DNA from: Marsupella aquatica
Taxonomy: Eukaryota > Marchantiophyta
Direction: 5' to 3'
DNA length: 64,000 nt
Assembly: GCA_973895155.1 (NCBI GenBank)
Contig: OZ316893.1
Coordinates: 3,472,001-3,536,000 of the forward strand
The notes beneath the pieces are model-generated. The model was not told the origin of the DNA. It ran no database searches and worked only from the letters and a program-made list of their open reading frames with translations. Positions 1 through 12,789 of the stretch are shown piece by piece. The position numbers were made by a program, and so were the translations under genes. How positions within the stretch are numbered: position 1 is the stretch's first letter; each line of letters begins with the position of its first letter.

Positions 1-3000
1 GAGGTTGGGGGCATTGGAGGTGGGAAGGTGGGAGCGATGGCATCCAAAGGGCAGGAACTGATAGAGGTAGTAGTGGCAGAAGAGGCAGGGGAGACTCAAG
101 TTAAGGTGAGCAGCAATAGCGGCAAGGCAGACCGGTCACGGAAGTGCTCTATGAGCAGCAGTAGTTCTGTGAAGACAGAGAGCGAGAAATCTGCAAAGCT
201 TGTACCACTCCAGAAAGGAAAGGCCGTTGCTGATCCTTCCAATGACGAGTGGATTCCTTGGCGGGAGGAAGACTTCAGGAAACCTAAAGATTATTGGACC
301 AAAGTATGTTGTCTTCCTGACCACGGGCTGAAACCTGGTGCAATCCTAGATTCTCTCGTCTCCAAGGCTATGCTACAGAAGTGTTTTGGAGCGTTATCCC
401 ATAACGGCGCTCACCTGAGTACGCACAGGCATTCCGCAGGAGGAAATAGTGCATTTGACGCAGGTTTTGGATGGGCACGAAAGCAGCCCTTTGAATGGGA
501 TGTTGGGCAAGACTTTAATAAAGGGTCTGTATGCTCATTTTGTTCTTCGGAAACCTGTGAATTGGGCTTCTTTTGCTGATATCAAGCATAAGAATCAGAT
601 TCACAAAGCCTTCACGGACAAGAAACCAAAACCATTTGGTCCACCGATTGTAAGGCCAGATATTGTTTACAAGCAGCCGAGTCAATGTAGTCTGGAACGC
701 GTTGAAGCTACAGCTGGGCAGGACGACGAGAAGATTGCTCCTGCAATGACAACAGAGGAGCCCCCATCTGCTCCAGCAACCACATCTATCGCATCCCTGA
801 GAAGTACTGTTTTCTCATCTGTATGTACCGCCAAGGTCCCTCCAGAAACTACTGAGAAGTATGAACTTCAGCAAGGAACTTTTGTTTGTGTCATGTTGAA
901 TTGCTTGGATAGTGAAATCGAATCCCTGAAAGTTCATCGTCTGAAAGTTTTGGAAAGTATCAAAGAGGTCACCCGGGTGGTTGAGAAGCATGCACAGTTG
1001 GTGGAAGAAAATCAGAAGAATATCGAGCAGGTTGAAGCTCATATTCCTACTCAGCAGGCCAAATTAGATGCGAGGGAAAGAGAGCTGCAAATTGTTTTGG
1101 ACAAGAAGGAGGCCGTGGCAATGGAGCTTGACGACTGCAAAGCAGACATGGATGAACAGGTAGATAATAGTGTTGCATTATGAATTTCTTTCACAACTGT
1201 TACAATCTGTTCTTGCTGTAATTATAGCAGATACTAACAACTTGATTTCGGGGATGTGTAGGACCATGATGCTCAGGAGCAGGTGCAGGAATTAGAGCAA
1301 CAGGACAATGATCTCGCAGAAGAACTGGTCAAACTTGAGTCTGAGGTACCATTCCTTACATTCTGGTAGTAGGTATTTTTGTGGATGTAAATCACAGTTG
1401 AGGAGATATCCTGATTTTTGCCGGAATGATATCGTATTTAGGAGTCTTTACTCCCACATTGCCATCAAGGTTAGCTGTCAATATTACCATGATTTGTTCT
1501 AAACTATGACGATTAATTTTGGCACAGGTTCAAATGCTGCAAAAGGGCATCGCTGATGCTAACTCAGAAGTTAAGGCCTTGGGAGTTTCAGCAAGTTGGG
1601 CAAGTACAGAGAAGGAGAAAGGAGTGCAAAGACTCAAGGATCTGACAACTAGGCAACAGGGCTATGATCAGAGTTTGGAATGTTGCGAGGCTGAGAAGAA
1701 ATCACTTACAGACCATTTTCAGGGGGAGTTTCATTCCTTGAAACCTCAATTCATTCCAACGGCTCTGCAATTACGACAACATCTGTTCAAGATGTCTCCA
1801 TGTGCCGTGTGTTTCCTGGGGTTTCACTGCCAAAATTTTATTCCCACCTCATGTGGGCATTGTTACCATCCAGCGTGTCTTGTGCCTTTAGTATCAAAAT
1901 CTGACTGTGAAACTCCACGATGTGTAGCTTGTGATGAAATTTTTCACCCTCATTGGTTGCAAAGTTGGGGCTTGGCGCATTCATCTCCAGAATTGATTGC
2001 ATTGGAGGTAACGTTGGGGCCCTGGGCCCCCAGCCTTTGTAAACTAAAGAGGTATACGTGCGTACACCCCCCTCCTTAGTACCCCTTATTATTTTTGGAA
2101 GCCTATAAAAATTTCTCTTGTTATTCTTAAAAACTTAATTTTGGAGAATAAATCTGCCCCTTTGAGATATTATAATTTCACATTTTACACCATTTATGAA
2201 AGCCTTGAAAAGTTATAAATTCATCATTTGCACACGGTTCTAAAACTGACGGGAGTGTTTTGGAAGGGTTTTGGGTACATACATTTTTGTGTTCGTGACC
2301 CTTTAACCCCAAACTTCAACTTTGGGGCATTTTTGAACCACACGGCAGGGTAGTCAGGGTTCAAAAGCTCCAAAGTCCTAAACTACTCTGAATCATAGAT
2401 ATTGCAAGCATAATTATATGTCATATACACATGTTCCAATAAAGGGTGGCCACAAGGACCAATCCTATTGTGACGCGTGTCACATCCATATTACATCACC
2501 TCTTGAAGCATATTAACTTGGGCAACATTTATATAAGCCTATATTAGTTAGAAAGGGTTCTTTGAATAAAACCATCCCTTGATATTTCTAAGCCAATTAT
2601 AAAAATTAATCTCAAATCAGATTTTTTGCACCCTTCATCCGTTCGCACGTCCAACCCATTATTAATAATGCTGGGGGCCCAGGGCGTTGGGGTTGGGAGG
2701 TCAGACAAAGTCTTTTGAGAAACAATTGCGGGACTTGTACAGAGAGGGGGGTGAAAAGTTGAAGGCCAGGCAAGATAAGGAGAGAGACCGGCAGAAGACT
2801 CTGACTGTAAAATATTCCAAGGTATTTTAGCTAGTGTGGTATGGTTTTACTTTGTATGTCTTGGCTTGCTAGTGTGCCACATGTATAGCATCAAGGTATG
2901 TCTTGGTCGTCAACACCATTGCTATTGTTGTGACCGGGTGGTTTTCTGTGTGGTGTTTGTAGGAGGAGGGGGATAGTCAAGTTGCATTTGAAGACATCAA

Positions 3001-3472
3001 GCGAAAGGCACAGTTGATTCAATTGTCTTCCACAGCTAAATATGTAATAGATCTAGATTCTCTGGATCTACCATGTGGAGAGGGAAGTCCATTGAAGAAA
3101 CGACCTGGGCGAAGGAAACAGTCTATTGGAAGTTCAGGGCAGTCAAATCCTGTAGTGAAGGTGGAGCCCGGGAGTGTGGTGGCATCGGTGGATAGCCAAT
3201 CAAAGGAGGGAACTCCCGAGAAGAAAGCCCCAGGCAGAAAGAGGAAGAGTCAAGATCTGATTACTGGGGACTTTGCCCAAAGGAAAGTTGTCACTCGTCA
3301 TGACTCCCTTTCATTAGCAGAGAGAGGAACTGTGGACGATAGCCCTGCTAGTATGAACGACAGGCTAGTAGTGATGAATTTGTCTGATGTGGTATCACCA
3401 CCTATATGTAGTGCAAAAGGGAAAGGAAGGCCAAACGCGAAAGAGTCTAAGAAGAAACTCGATTTAACTTGA
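1..3472 (+). CDS. Coiled-coil protein with RING-like Cys/His motif, 5' end off window, split by a MITE
   Basis: The reading frame is already open at base 1, so the true start may lie upstream; the first in-frame ATG is at 37. Exons I can support end at 1159, then run 1262-1345 and 1528-2821, and the last is 2963-3472. All junctions have GT..AG and keep phase. The frame also changes between about 420 and 464, which I could not resolve as intron or frameshift. The protein has a basic, Ser-rich start, a long coiled coil (from about 880 to 1720), then a Cys/His cluster (CAVC at 1798, CGHCYHPAC, CVAC near 1930) resembling a RING-type zinc fold. A further charged helix and a KKRPGRRK-type basic tail follow. 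A 667-bp MITE sits inside the third coding exon; taking it out with one target copy leaves the frame continuous. Together with the minus-strand transposase at 9-12.8 kb it probably belongs to one large transposon. Function is not recognised; ubiquitin ligase activity would be a guess. Confidence 0.55.
2019..2685. mobile_element. 667-bp MITE with 16-bp perfect terminal inverted repeats
   Basis: The ends are GCCCTGGGCCCCCAGC and its exact reverse complement. Direct copies of GTTGGG flank it (2013-2018 and 2686-2691), which fits a 6-bp target duplication. The inside is AT-rich and has no coding frame. It is a non-autonomous DNA transposon inserted in a coding exon. The superfamily is not identified. 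Confidence 0.8.
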
Positions 3473-4055
3473 TACGAGTTTGAGACTCTAGTAATGTGGT
3501 TTCTGCCGTAGTTGGCAAAGATGCCTAAATACAGGCTGTGTTATATATTTTACAAGTTTTGGATTACGAGATATGGAAGCCAGCAAGTAGGTTTACAGAC
3601 TGCCTTCACGCAGGTGTATTTCTCAGATCATTTATTTGGTGTTGCATGTAAGTGTTTAGTTTTCCAGGTTTCAGATTTCAGGTTTCAGTTCTCCAGGTTG
3701 CGGTATAGTGATACGGGTTCTCATTGAGAATCCATGAAATTTTGCTGACTGTTTGTTTGTCTGTGCAGGAAGCCACTAAGTTGCAAGATAACGTCTACCA
3801 GGAGTTTTGGCTAAGGGATACTTTCTCTACTTGGTAGTTTGGTTTATAGTTTTGAGTACACACTGGTCTTTGAATGTGGGTAATGTTGCTACTTGCTATA
3901 TAGACTATTTTTCATGTTGACTACTTTGTTACCAAGACTGCTTTGTACAATAAAACTGGTTTAGACTTGTATTAATTACTTGGTCATTTACTTGTTACTG
4001 GTAGTACGTACTTAATATTACGCAATATTGGTATTCTCTATTTTTTGATAATACT
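3473..4055. other. Short intergenic stretch after the coiled-coil gene
   Basis: This is AT-rich DNA with a possible last untranslated exon or 3' UTR of the upstream gene: a splice-acceptor-like gtgcag precedes 3770, and AATAAA-like signals lie near 3950. The only open frame (3512-3727) has no recognisable motif and I do not call it. Confidence 0.4.
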
Positions 4056-5110
4056 TAATAGTACCTACTTAGTACTGATAGTGCTTAATACTACTTAGAC
4101 TACTTGTCACTGAAGAGCACTAGTACTACTTGGGCCAGACATTAATTTGTTAATGATAGTACTTTACAGTACTTGTTACTGACGAGAGCGCTGGTATTAC
4201 TTGGGCCAGACCTCCAGTTACTTGTTACTGATAGTACTTAGCAGTACTTGTTACTGAAGATAGTGTTGGTATTACTTGGGCCAGACCTTTACCTGTTACT
4301 GATAGTACTTAATAATAGTATTAGTAAGATAGCGCAGCTGGTATTACTTGGGCCAGACCTTTACTTGTTACTGATAGTACTTAATTAATAGTACTATTAG
4401 TAAAGATAGCGCTGGTATTACTTGGGCCAGACCTTTACTTGTTACTGATAGTACTTAATTAATAGTACTATTAGTAAAGATAGCGCTGGTATTACTTGGG
4501 CCAGACCTTTACTTGTTACTGGTAGTACTTAATTAATAGTACTATTAGTAAGGATAGCACTGGTATTACTTGGGCCAGACCTTTACTTGTTACTGATAGT
4601 ACTTAATAGTACTATTAGTAAACATAACGCTGGTATTACTTGGGCTCGACCTTTACTTGTTAGTGATAGTACTTAATAGTACTATTAGTAAAGACAACGC
4701 TGGTATTACTTGGGCTAGATCTAAGTTACTTGTTGCTGCTAGTACTTAACTGACAGTACTTGTTACTGAAGAGAGCACTAGTATTACTTGGGCCAGACCT
4801 TTACTTGTTAAGTCTGATCGTACTTGATATTACTTCTTACTGAAGAGAGCAATGTTATTAATTGGGCCAGACATTTACTTGTTACTGATAGTACTTCTTA
4901 CTGAAAATTAAGAGCACTGGAGACTATTACTTGGGCCAGACCTTTACTGGTTATTGTAGTACTTAGTAGTACTTGTTAGTGAATAGAGCATTGGTTCTTT
5001 GTATGTTTTGGTTCAGACCTTTACTTACCTTGTTACTGGTACAATTACTTAATAGTAGTTGTTAGTGAATCAAGCACTAGTATTACTTGACCGTCCACAC
5101 CTTGAATTGT
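4056..5110. repeat. Minisatellite, about 70-80 bp unit, AGTACTT-rich
   Basis: About a dozen diverged units follow one another. Each contains TTACTTGGGCCAGACC, then TTTACTTGTTACTGATAGTA, then TACTTAAT/TAGTACTATTAGTAA and an AGAGCACT or ATAGCGCT block. Units drift more toward the right edge. It lies between the plus-strand coiled-coil gene and the captured SmG fragment. Confidence 0.85.
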
Positions 5111-5537
5111 TACTGATAGTACTAGATGTCATAATTGTTAGGTACATATTGATACTTCTACTTGTATTACTTGTTATTGAATTGGTTACTTTACCTTCAG
5201 GATGGAATGATTTTTCAGGAGTTTGCTTTGTTTGGTTATATAATTGATACTTGTTACTTATATTACTTGCTACTGTACTGAAATAGAGGATTGGTTGCGG
5301 CAGCTTAGAAATACTTAATACTGCTAACTTAGAGTAAGTTACTTTCCCTGTTTTGTACTGAATAGGTTGTATTTGTTATTTAGAATGACTTTTTACTTAT
5401 TTGGCCCAGTTTTGGTACTTATTTTAATTGCAACTGAATTATGGTACTGGTCTGGTAGAATATGGGCTCTTTAGTACTTTAGATATTGTCTCGTCCTGGA
5501 CTAATATAGTCTCGTCCTGGTGGTTTTTCCTTTCCAG
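5111..5537. other. Diverged AT-rich flank between minisatellite and SmG fragment
   Basis: Decayed TACTTGTTACT-like words continue to about 5460. The last 30 bases end in a polypyrimidine tract and AG, which form the splice acceptor of the SmG exon that follows. No separate gene is seen. Confidence 0.5.
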
Positions 5538-6161
5538 GTACATGGACAGAAAGCTGAACAGTAAGTTCGTGGCACCTACTATTTGAACTTCTCTCTGTTT
5601 TGGACTATACCATTTGCCATAGAAACGTTTATTTTACAGCCCATTGGACTACGCTTTTAAGTCGACATTGACTTCCGCTTGGTTTTGGCTGCGAGTATAA
5701 TTGTTGTTCTCCCTGATTGTCATCTTGCAGTCAAGCTCAATGTCAATCGAAGGGTGGTTAGTGTTCTGTGGGCTTTTGACTAGTTGAAGCTTGTGTTGGA
5801 CAACACTGTGGAGATCAATGGTAATGAGAAAAATGAGATCAGCAAGGTGGTGAGTTTTCTCTAGCTCTGCATCTTCTCATGTTCCCTCTCCCGTATCGTG
5901 TCGGACAACAGATTTTCTGTATACTCGCACTTCATTCCTGTGCACTCCAGTTCTTTCTTGTGTTGCTTTCTTCTACTGGTCAAGTTCACTAGGCTAGGAC
6001 CTTGCTTTCCCCTGGGCGTTAAAGTTTTTGTGTGCTCCTGTATTTGGTAACATTGCTTCACTCTTTGTTTCTGAGGTTGATCAGATTGTCGTAATCATGT
6101 TTTACAGGTCATGCCAGGGAGTAGTGCAGTGATGATAGAGGCCCTGGAAAATATGAGATAA
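5538..6161 (+). pseudogene. Captured fragment of the snRNP core protein SmG gene, introns kept
   Basis: Three exons can be read: 5538-5580 (YMDRKLN), 5731-5849 and 6108-6161, with GT..AG introns between them and consistent phase. The joined peptide follows SmG (small nuclear ribonucleoprotein G, a member of the heptameric Sm ring of spliceosomal snRNPs): YMDRKLNIKLN, VDNTVEV-like LDNTVEINGNEKNEI, and a VMIEALE ending. The Sm2-motif IRGN segment is degraded to MPGS. An in-frame TAG at 5781 replaces the Gln of the usual FDQF. The first exon of SmG is missing. Because introns remain, the copy came from genomic DNA and not from mRNA. It lies inside the putative transposon of region 1. It is almost certainly non-functional. 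Confidence 0.8.
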
Positions 6162-7192
6162 GATTTGGCATGTAAACTAGGATTCCCCACCCATGTAAGG
6201 CGAAGCAGACCTCCTACCTTGTGAGCAGGGGTTACATCTTAGTATGGCGGATTCATTCCAGAATTAGACAACTAGGGTGACATTCCAGTTGCTCCCAGGC
6301 AGCAGGCACCAAGCTCCAGAGATAGTAAGATGTCAAGAGAAGCTATACCATGTAAAACTTGTTGCTGTAAATTTTGTTGGAAATCAAGAAAGGAAAACCT
6401 GTTATAATAGTATACTTGTGATTGAGCTCGTTCTTGAACCATTGGGCTCAAATTTGAGCTGAAAATACATTAGCTGTGGTCATCCCTAAAATGTACACTG
6501 GTTGACCATCACCTATCAGAGTCAGATAGTACTAGCTAGGCAAAGAATCGGTATTCTCCATCGATCTGCAGCTTCGTTTCAAAGGATGAAGAAACAAATA
6601 TTAGACATTAGATCTATAGAGAACTTCAGTACTTTAGTTCATCCCATTCAAGCCAGATCAAAGCTTCGACTAATTTGGAAGGCTCCCCACTATGGGTCTT
6701 GTACAATAGGTGCTCCTTGGTAACTCGGTCTGCTTCTTTGCGCCATTGAATAGACGAGCACGTAGTGACGGGTAACTCCAGCGCGGTAGTACTCCATTCT
6801 CAAATTTGTGAGCATTTTAGTAGCTTTGGTCGAGTCGAGACTCTACGGCCATACACTCGTAACCGGGAGAAGCAGACTTCCGTGTGTAAGCCTAGCATTT
6901 TAATGTTCAATGTTAAAACCAAACCGTTGTGGACAGCCAGCAACTTTAAAATTAAGACTCCAGCCCAGAGGTTGGTTCATTTCCGAAAGTTGTAATTTTA
7001 CCTGGGTGTCACATCATTTAATTCATACGTAAAGGGTTTGAAACGTGAGAACTTTTGACACAAACAAGATCTTCGAAGCCAATGAGGTCCTACAGCAACA
7101 CTATGTAATGTGGGAATTAAGGCTGCAAGCACTTATGTAACAGAGTCGCATATGAATTATAGGAGAATCCACCATAACTTTATCAATACTCT
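6162..7192. other. Unassigned DNA between two captured gene fragments
   Basis: There are several short open frames (6277-6462, 6502-6723, 6765-6995), but none shows a recognisable domain or codon pattern. It may be 3' flank carried along with the SmG fragment or further captured host DNA. Confidence 0.4.
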
Positions 7193-7996
7193 TCAATGCC
7201 ATGAAGTGGAAGGGGACAAAATTTGTAAGCCTACATAAAAGCCAACTGAGCGCCTGGAACTTCCATAGCCTTTGACCGGGTTGCCTACAGGCCTCTCAAT
7301 CTTAGTACCGACCTCCTCGCTGTAGTCCCCATGTACCTCCATAAGTTTTGTCAGATCAAACTTGGGAGCCTTCAAAATCTTCACCTTGCGAAACTTGGGA
7401 GCTTCAAAATCTTCACCTTGCGCACAATTGTGTTCTGTACAGGGTAGATACCTACGGTAGCCTTCTCAATTTCCTTTCCGATAACCTCAGGAATGAACTT
7501 GGAAACCAGTTCCTTGAGGTCACATTTGTGGGCCTTAGTCATTATCTCTCTCATCTTTCTGCAAATAGTTCTGATCTGACTGGACTAAGCGTACAAAGTC
7601 CTCTTTATCTGGTTCGGCCTCTTCTTCGTGAAGCTAGTACTATCAATATACTAATAGTACTATCAAGCTAGTCTTGACATCAATATAGGCAACAATAAGA
7701 GACTACCACTTGCGGACAAGGGACCGAAGCTTGTCTGTAGTGAAATCCATACCCCAAAAGTTGGTAAGAACATTGCGCCCTTGCACATCCTCAGCCCTTG
7801 GCTTGATCTTCCTGAAAGCCTGGTCTTCGTCTTGCTGAAGATCAGCGAGTGAGACCTCAAACACACCTTTCAGGCCATCAGCAGCGATGTTTGTTCCTTG
7901 TGTTCTGGTCACAAGAGTCTTGCCGAGGCTCCGCTGCGTGAAGGTCGAGGGCGCCTTGATATCATATGAATCCTCCTTCTTGTCCAAGCAATCCAT
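7193..7996 (-). pseudogene. Ribosomal protein S3a (eS1) gene fragment
   Basis: On the minus strand, 7996-7703 encodes a near-continuous match to eukaryotic small-subunit ribosomal protein S3a/eS1, with [58 protein letters not shown] and [10 protein letters not shown]. After a disrupted stretch with several stops, the usual C-terminal segment returns as [26 protein letters not shown] and ERPVG. A roughly 30-bp tandem duplication of the VKILKAPKF region is visible near 7365-7425. The N-terminus is missing or replaced. It is oriented against the SmG fragment and lies in the same putative transposon. It is a decayed capture, not a working ribosomal protein gene. Confidence 0.85.
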
Positions 7997-8279
7997 AGAT
8001 CCAAATGTCCATTACATCTATACTCAGACCTAAGCTTCCAACCAGACCCACGTACCTCCTGAAGCTGCACAATCAACAAATACGCAAGATCAATAAGTAA
8101 AGTTGTGAGAGTCCAGGAGAAATCAGATAATTGTCATGCATTGTGCTTTCAACCCCATATGTAACCCACAACCAACCTCACATCATTTGAATTCAACTGT
8201 TACGTTCAGTTGGATTCTAAGTTCACCCATAAGTACAGCAGTTACCTTGGCAACAAATAAACTACAACACTTGTAGGTT
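7997..8279. other. Short spacer, no gene seen
   Basis: Non-coding DNA upstream (in minus-strand sense) of the S3a fragment. A possible splice-like context occurs near 8060, but no S3a N-terminal peptide can be read here. Confidence 0.4.
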
Positions 8280-8870
8280 AGTGTTAAGTACTACCAATGC
8301 CTAAAGAAGTAAAGTACTTCAAACTACCTTAGCTGTAGTTAAGTACTTGAAGTAAGCGTTTGTCAAGAAAGATGGTCCAAGTACTTCAAGTACTGTTTGA
8401 GTACTTGAAGTAGTCGTCCAGTCTTAAACTACTTAAAGTAGAACTAAGTATTTCAAGTAAGACTAGAGAACTTGAAGTACTTGAAGAAGTACTTATTGTA
8501 CTTATTGTACTTGAAGTAACTTGAAGTACTCGAAGTAACTCGAAGTAACTTGAAGTACTCGAAGTAACTCGAAGTACTCGAAGTAACTCGAAGTAACTTG
8601 AAGTACTCGAAGTAACTCGAAGTACTCGAAGTAACTCGAAGTAACTAGAAGTACTTCAAGTAACTTTAAGTACTTAAAGTAACTTAGTTGATGTACTAAC
8701 TTAAAAGTAAATTGAGAGTATGTACTTCAAGTAATGTTAAGTACATGAAGTAACGATAAGTACTTTAAGTACAGTTACAAGTAAGATATGTATTGCAAAG
8801 CAACCCTCAAGCACAAGTTATAGAAAGAAAAGTACTACGAGTAAAGTAAAAGTAATGAAAAAGTGTAATG
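8280..8870. repeat. AAGTACTTG/AAGTAACTCG short tandem repeat tract
   Basis: This tract is built of 9-11 bp words such as GAAGTACTCGAAGTAACTCG and CTTGAAGTACTTGAAGT, densest at 8500-8700. It shares the AGTACTT core with the minisatellite at 4.06-5.11 kb. The two arrays bracket the captured SmG and S3a fragments. Confidence 0.85.
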
Positions 8871-9120
8871 ATCATACAAGGATAACATGATTGTCTCAGT
8901 AGTATTTAGGTAGACAAGAATTATGTTGGTATAGGTCCTTACTAGCTTGAGACTTTGTGGCGCTCTGTCCATAATTTGACAGACTTCAGTAATCACCTGA
9001 AGACACACTGCCACACAAAAAACATACCACTACCTTGGTCATCGTTGTTCTGTGTAATTGCAATGTGAACAACTTTCAAAGATTTGAAAGCAAGAATCAA
9101 AGTGGATCGAGGTAGTTGGT

Positions 9121-12100
9121 CTACCTTTCCAAGGATCCCATGATTGCAGCGAGAGTATCTTTAGGCAAAGAGAAGGCATTGTCCCCTCCTGATTTCCCAG
9201 CAGGCTGAAGTAAGAAGCCAACATGGATGACATCCTTTGCATGCACCCAACTTGTGGGCGACTTCCGTGTGTATACATAACGGGTAACCATTTTTCCTAC
9301 TTGTTGGTACCATCTGCCCTGTAATACTCTGTCACCAACCTTGAAAGCTACCCCATATGCATCCACAAAACTCTCTTGGCAATCATGTGCTTCCACCTCA
9401 CATTGCAGGATATAGAAATCAGCACCAAACAGGTCGTCAGCTGAAGCCTCAACAGCAAAAAATGTACCAACCTCTATGGTGTCAGCTAAATCTCCATCTT
9501 CCAACTCCCCGGCTCCTAGTCCAACACCCATGCTATGCACAATTGCTGCAACATCTATGGTTGCTTTGGGTGAATGGTTTCAAGCTCCCACTTTCCAGCA
9601 TGCTCCACATTTGGGCAAGCTAAAGTCTCAGCCCCATCGACACAGGCAGGACAGAAGCAACACATCTCTCTCACCTTTAACAGAGTAGGAACATCTTTAC
9701 TGAAGCCGCGAAAGCAATGAAGGGATCTGGTTCCTGGAATTGGCTCACAATCCCAAGCTTTTCTCCTATTCACATCTCCCTCCTTGATTTCCCAATGATG
9801 GCGTCGAATCGTCTGAACTTTTCCAGGTCCTGTCTCCTTCCCTAATGCAAATCTGGATCTTAGGAATGTCACAGCATCATGAGCATTCTGTAGTTTATGA
9901 CCTCTTGTTGAACTTAAGAGTTGTTCTTTGGCTAGAGCCCTCTTCTGTGTACCACCTTCGCCATCCTAACATACAAATCAGGTATCAGATGACATTCGTG
10001 GATTCTGATGTCAGCAAGTAACCTTCATCTAGTCAAGAAGCCAGTTCACATCAGAGAAGACTGAATCATCCACAGTGCTGTCACCTACTAGTCTATTCAA
10101 AATCTTGACTCACTCACAGTCACAAAACCACAATTGGAAATCAAGAAGCTGGAAGAAGGTTGGACGGGAGGATGAAATACTCACAACAACATTTTTGCCA
10201 TGACCGCTTCCATGGAAATTCCACTGCATTTCTACTCCGTAAGTATTGTAGTACCTACTTACAAAATAGAATGGCCCTCTGCTCTTAAACTGTGCCGCAC
10301 ACCCATCGCTCCACACCCAATGATTGCCAATTGACAAATTTTGATCTTGTACCCACTTGATGTGTTTATCCAAACAATGTTGGACAAATAAACTGTCATG
10401 CTGGTTATCATCGCTTATGTAGAAGTGATAGTCTCCAATGATGTGGCGATCATCCGGATCTGAGGGGTCAGGTCTGCATTCTCCATCTATGTATTCATGA
10501 TCTTCCTTGTGCCTAAACGTAGCGTGAACCAAGATGCTAATCTGCTTGTTATCCCAATGCATACTTTGCACTTCATCTTGAACCAAAAAAGTATAGTTCT
10601 CACTGAAATCTATAGAAGAAAGCATGGTCCCCTTGGGAAATATTGCTTGAGACCTCTTGTACTGCTCTGCTTGCCATCGAGCACGGAAGTTGTGTATAAC
10701 AAACGCAGGCATCTTCAGCTTTACCTTATCCAGAAATTCTGCAAATGGAGTTTCCATGTAGATCATTCTTAACCTCTTTCCTGTTGCCTCGTCTTCCTCA
10801 CCAGCCTTCTTCTTAGTAGACTTCTGTTGCAAGTTAACATACTGAAAAGTTTCCCAGACAATAGGCAAGGAGTCGCCTGATTGTAACTCAGCGTTGCATG
10901 TGAGTAAATGTTCCACACCACAATCTTGGCATGCACCCATGATGCATTCCTTCTTGTGCCACGATTTACCTTCTGGTTTAGGACACAATATCTCATCACA
11001 CCAATCTCTCACCGACTTCACTGTGCATTTCCCAGCTAAACAACCTGCTCCTGGTCCAGTAGTTGATGAGGAGTGACAAATTGCACAATCACAACAGCAT
11101 GTCGTCGTAGGATGTTTGTGAAGTCAAAATTTATTCAAAGCCTCCTTCAACAAATTCATCTCCACGTGTTGTTTACAACAGCAAACATTCCTGTCTTTGA
11201 GGACCCGAATGAAATAGGGCTTCAAGTACTGGAAGGTCCTTAATCCAACAGGCACTTCCTCTCCTTTGTTTTTGCACCATTTTGCGAAGATCAAGTAAAA
11301 ATCGACCTGGCCATCACAAACACGACTACTTTAATTAGTGTAATTACTAGTAAGAAGAGAGGACATCTCTGGCCGAGTGGACAACATGTTCAGTACCTGA
11401 AAATACAATGAGGGCGTAACTATGAGAATTGGAAACCTATAGAGATTGAGTGACACAACGTACCTCAGTTTCCTCTAGCCAATGGACTTGATGTACCTCA
11501 TACACCTTCGGACTCAATCTGAGCCTTGCTTGGTCAGATTGGTTTGGTGAAACTCTAGTATTTTCCTCCCAATAAAGCTTCACAGATTCCCTGATTTCTT
11601 GAGAGATTTTGTCTGACCTCGTCTTTCGGACACCCATTGGAAATTTGACTGATTTATCAGCATCAAGTCGTGCTCTGGTGATTGCAGCTCGATATAAATT
11701 TGCCTTTTTGATACCTAGAGCTTTGGCAAGACTAGCTCTTCTCCTGTCTTTCACGATCTTTGAACCTAGCATATTCAGCAATGAACACAAGATCATAATT
11801 AAGTCTACATACAGCAACACATTGAAGTCTAAATACAGCAATGTTCATAACAAATACCATCCACTGAAGCAATAATCTGACTTCAGCAACAACATTAAGT
11901 AAGAAACATACCAGTCAGCCCAATCAGCACTGATTGCTTGGCTGCAAGATGATCCTTCCTATGTGCCCCTTTTATTACTTGTAGGGCTGACTTCAAGTCT
12001 TCTTGAAAAACTCGCTTTCATTGAGGCGTCCATCTTAGGGCAACCAGTTTTGGAAGGGTGTAGGTCTTTCAAACCAGGATTATGCCAGAACTTTTGAAGC

Positions 12101-12789
12101 GCTAACTTCTTGCTTGCTAAGTTGTGAAACTTGGTGCTCTCATGAAATACTTTGAACAAATTGCTTGCTATTGCTTTCACCCTTCTTGCTCCTCTGTTTG
12201 GTTGATCCAAACCTGAGTCCTCACATTCGGGCGTTGCTACGCTCTGTTGCTGTTGCAAGACTTTTTGCTTCCAGTAATATCTTCTAGCCCTTTCAACATT
12301 CCGTGCTCGAATTTGTTCTGAATTGACACTAGTTGGCCGCACATCTACAACTGCAGGTCTATGCCCTTCAATGTTGCTCTCAATCAGACGCCATCTCTCT
12401 GTGGCAGAAGCTATACAACTATCAATTACTGCTTTAGAGACCTCAGCTGCATCTACAAGGGCCTTGGCCTCCTCCCTCGCTTTCTTTAGAATGCTTTCGG
12501 CTTCTTTTATAGCGTCGTTCTTTCTTTCCTCAATTTCTGCTAAGGCTTCCTTCTTGCTTTCTGCAATTTCATCGAGCAGGCGAGACTTCTCAACTAAGCG
12601 TCTCCTCTTCAAGAAATTCCTATGTTCTCTTTTCTGATTGATAACATCCATCCCGACAGCAAGTGAATGGGAGGTCAAACAAGATCTCAAAGATCCCGAA
12701 TAGCCCGAAGCCAAAGCCCTCCCACTTCGCACTAGCTTGCTTCCAGGTACGTAGCTTGTTTGTAGAGGTACCACTGCAGCAGCCTCCAT
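9121..12789 (-). CDS. Multi-exon RNase H-fold transposase gene
   Basis: Segments read on the minus strand: 12789 to about 11890 (Arg/Lys/Glu-rich coiled coil), about 11774 to 11464 (basic, helix-turn-helix-like), about 11310 to 10185 (core), then 9967 to about 9555 and 9540 to 9121. The core has a Cys-rich patch (NVCCCKQHVE), a zinc-ribbon-like CIMGACQDCG, then SIDFSENYTF (first catalytic Asp), WSDGCAAQFKS (second Asp), and FHGSGHGK followed across the splice by DGEGGTQKR (likely Asp/Glu). This order matches a widespread transposase-like family of plants, animals and protists; I give no superfamily name. Single-base frame breaks occur near the T-run at about 12010 and near 9577, and one TGA lies near 11124. 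Start is uncertain; 12789 gives the longest N-terminus. Confidence 0.7.

Noticed and set aside
4056-5110. CRISPR-like appearance of regularly spaced repeats
   Set aside because: The 'spacers' are also repeated and the genome is a plant; it is a minisatellite.
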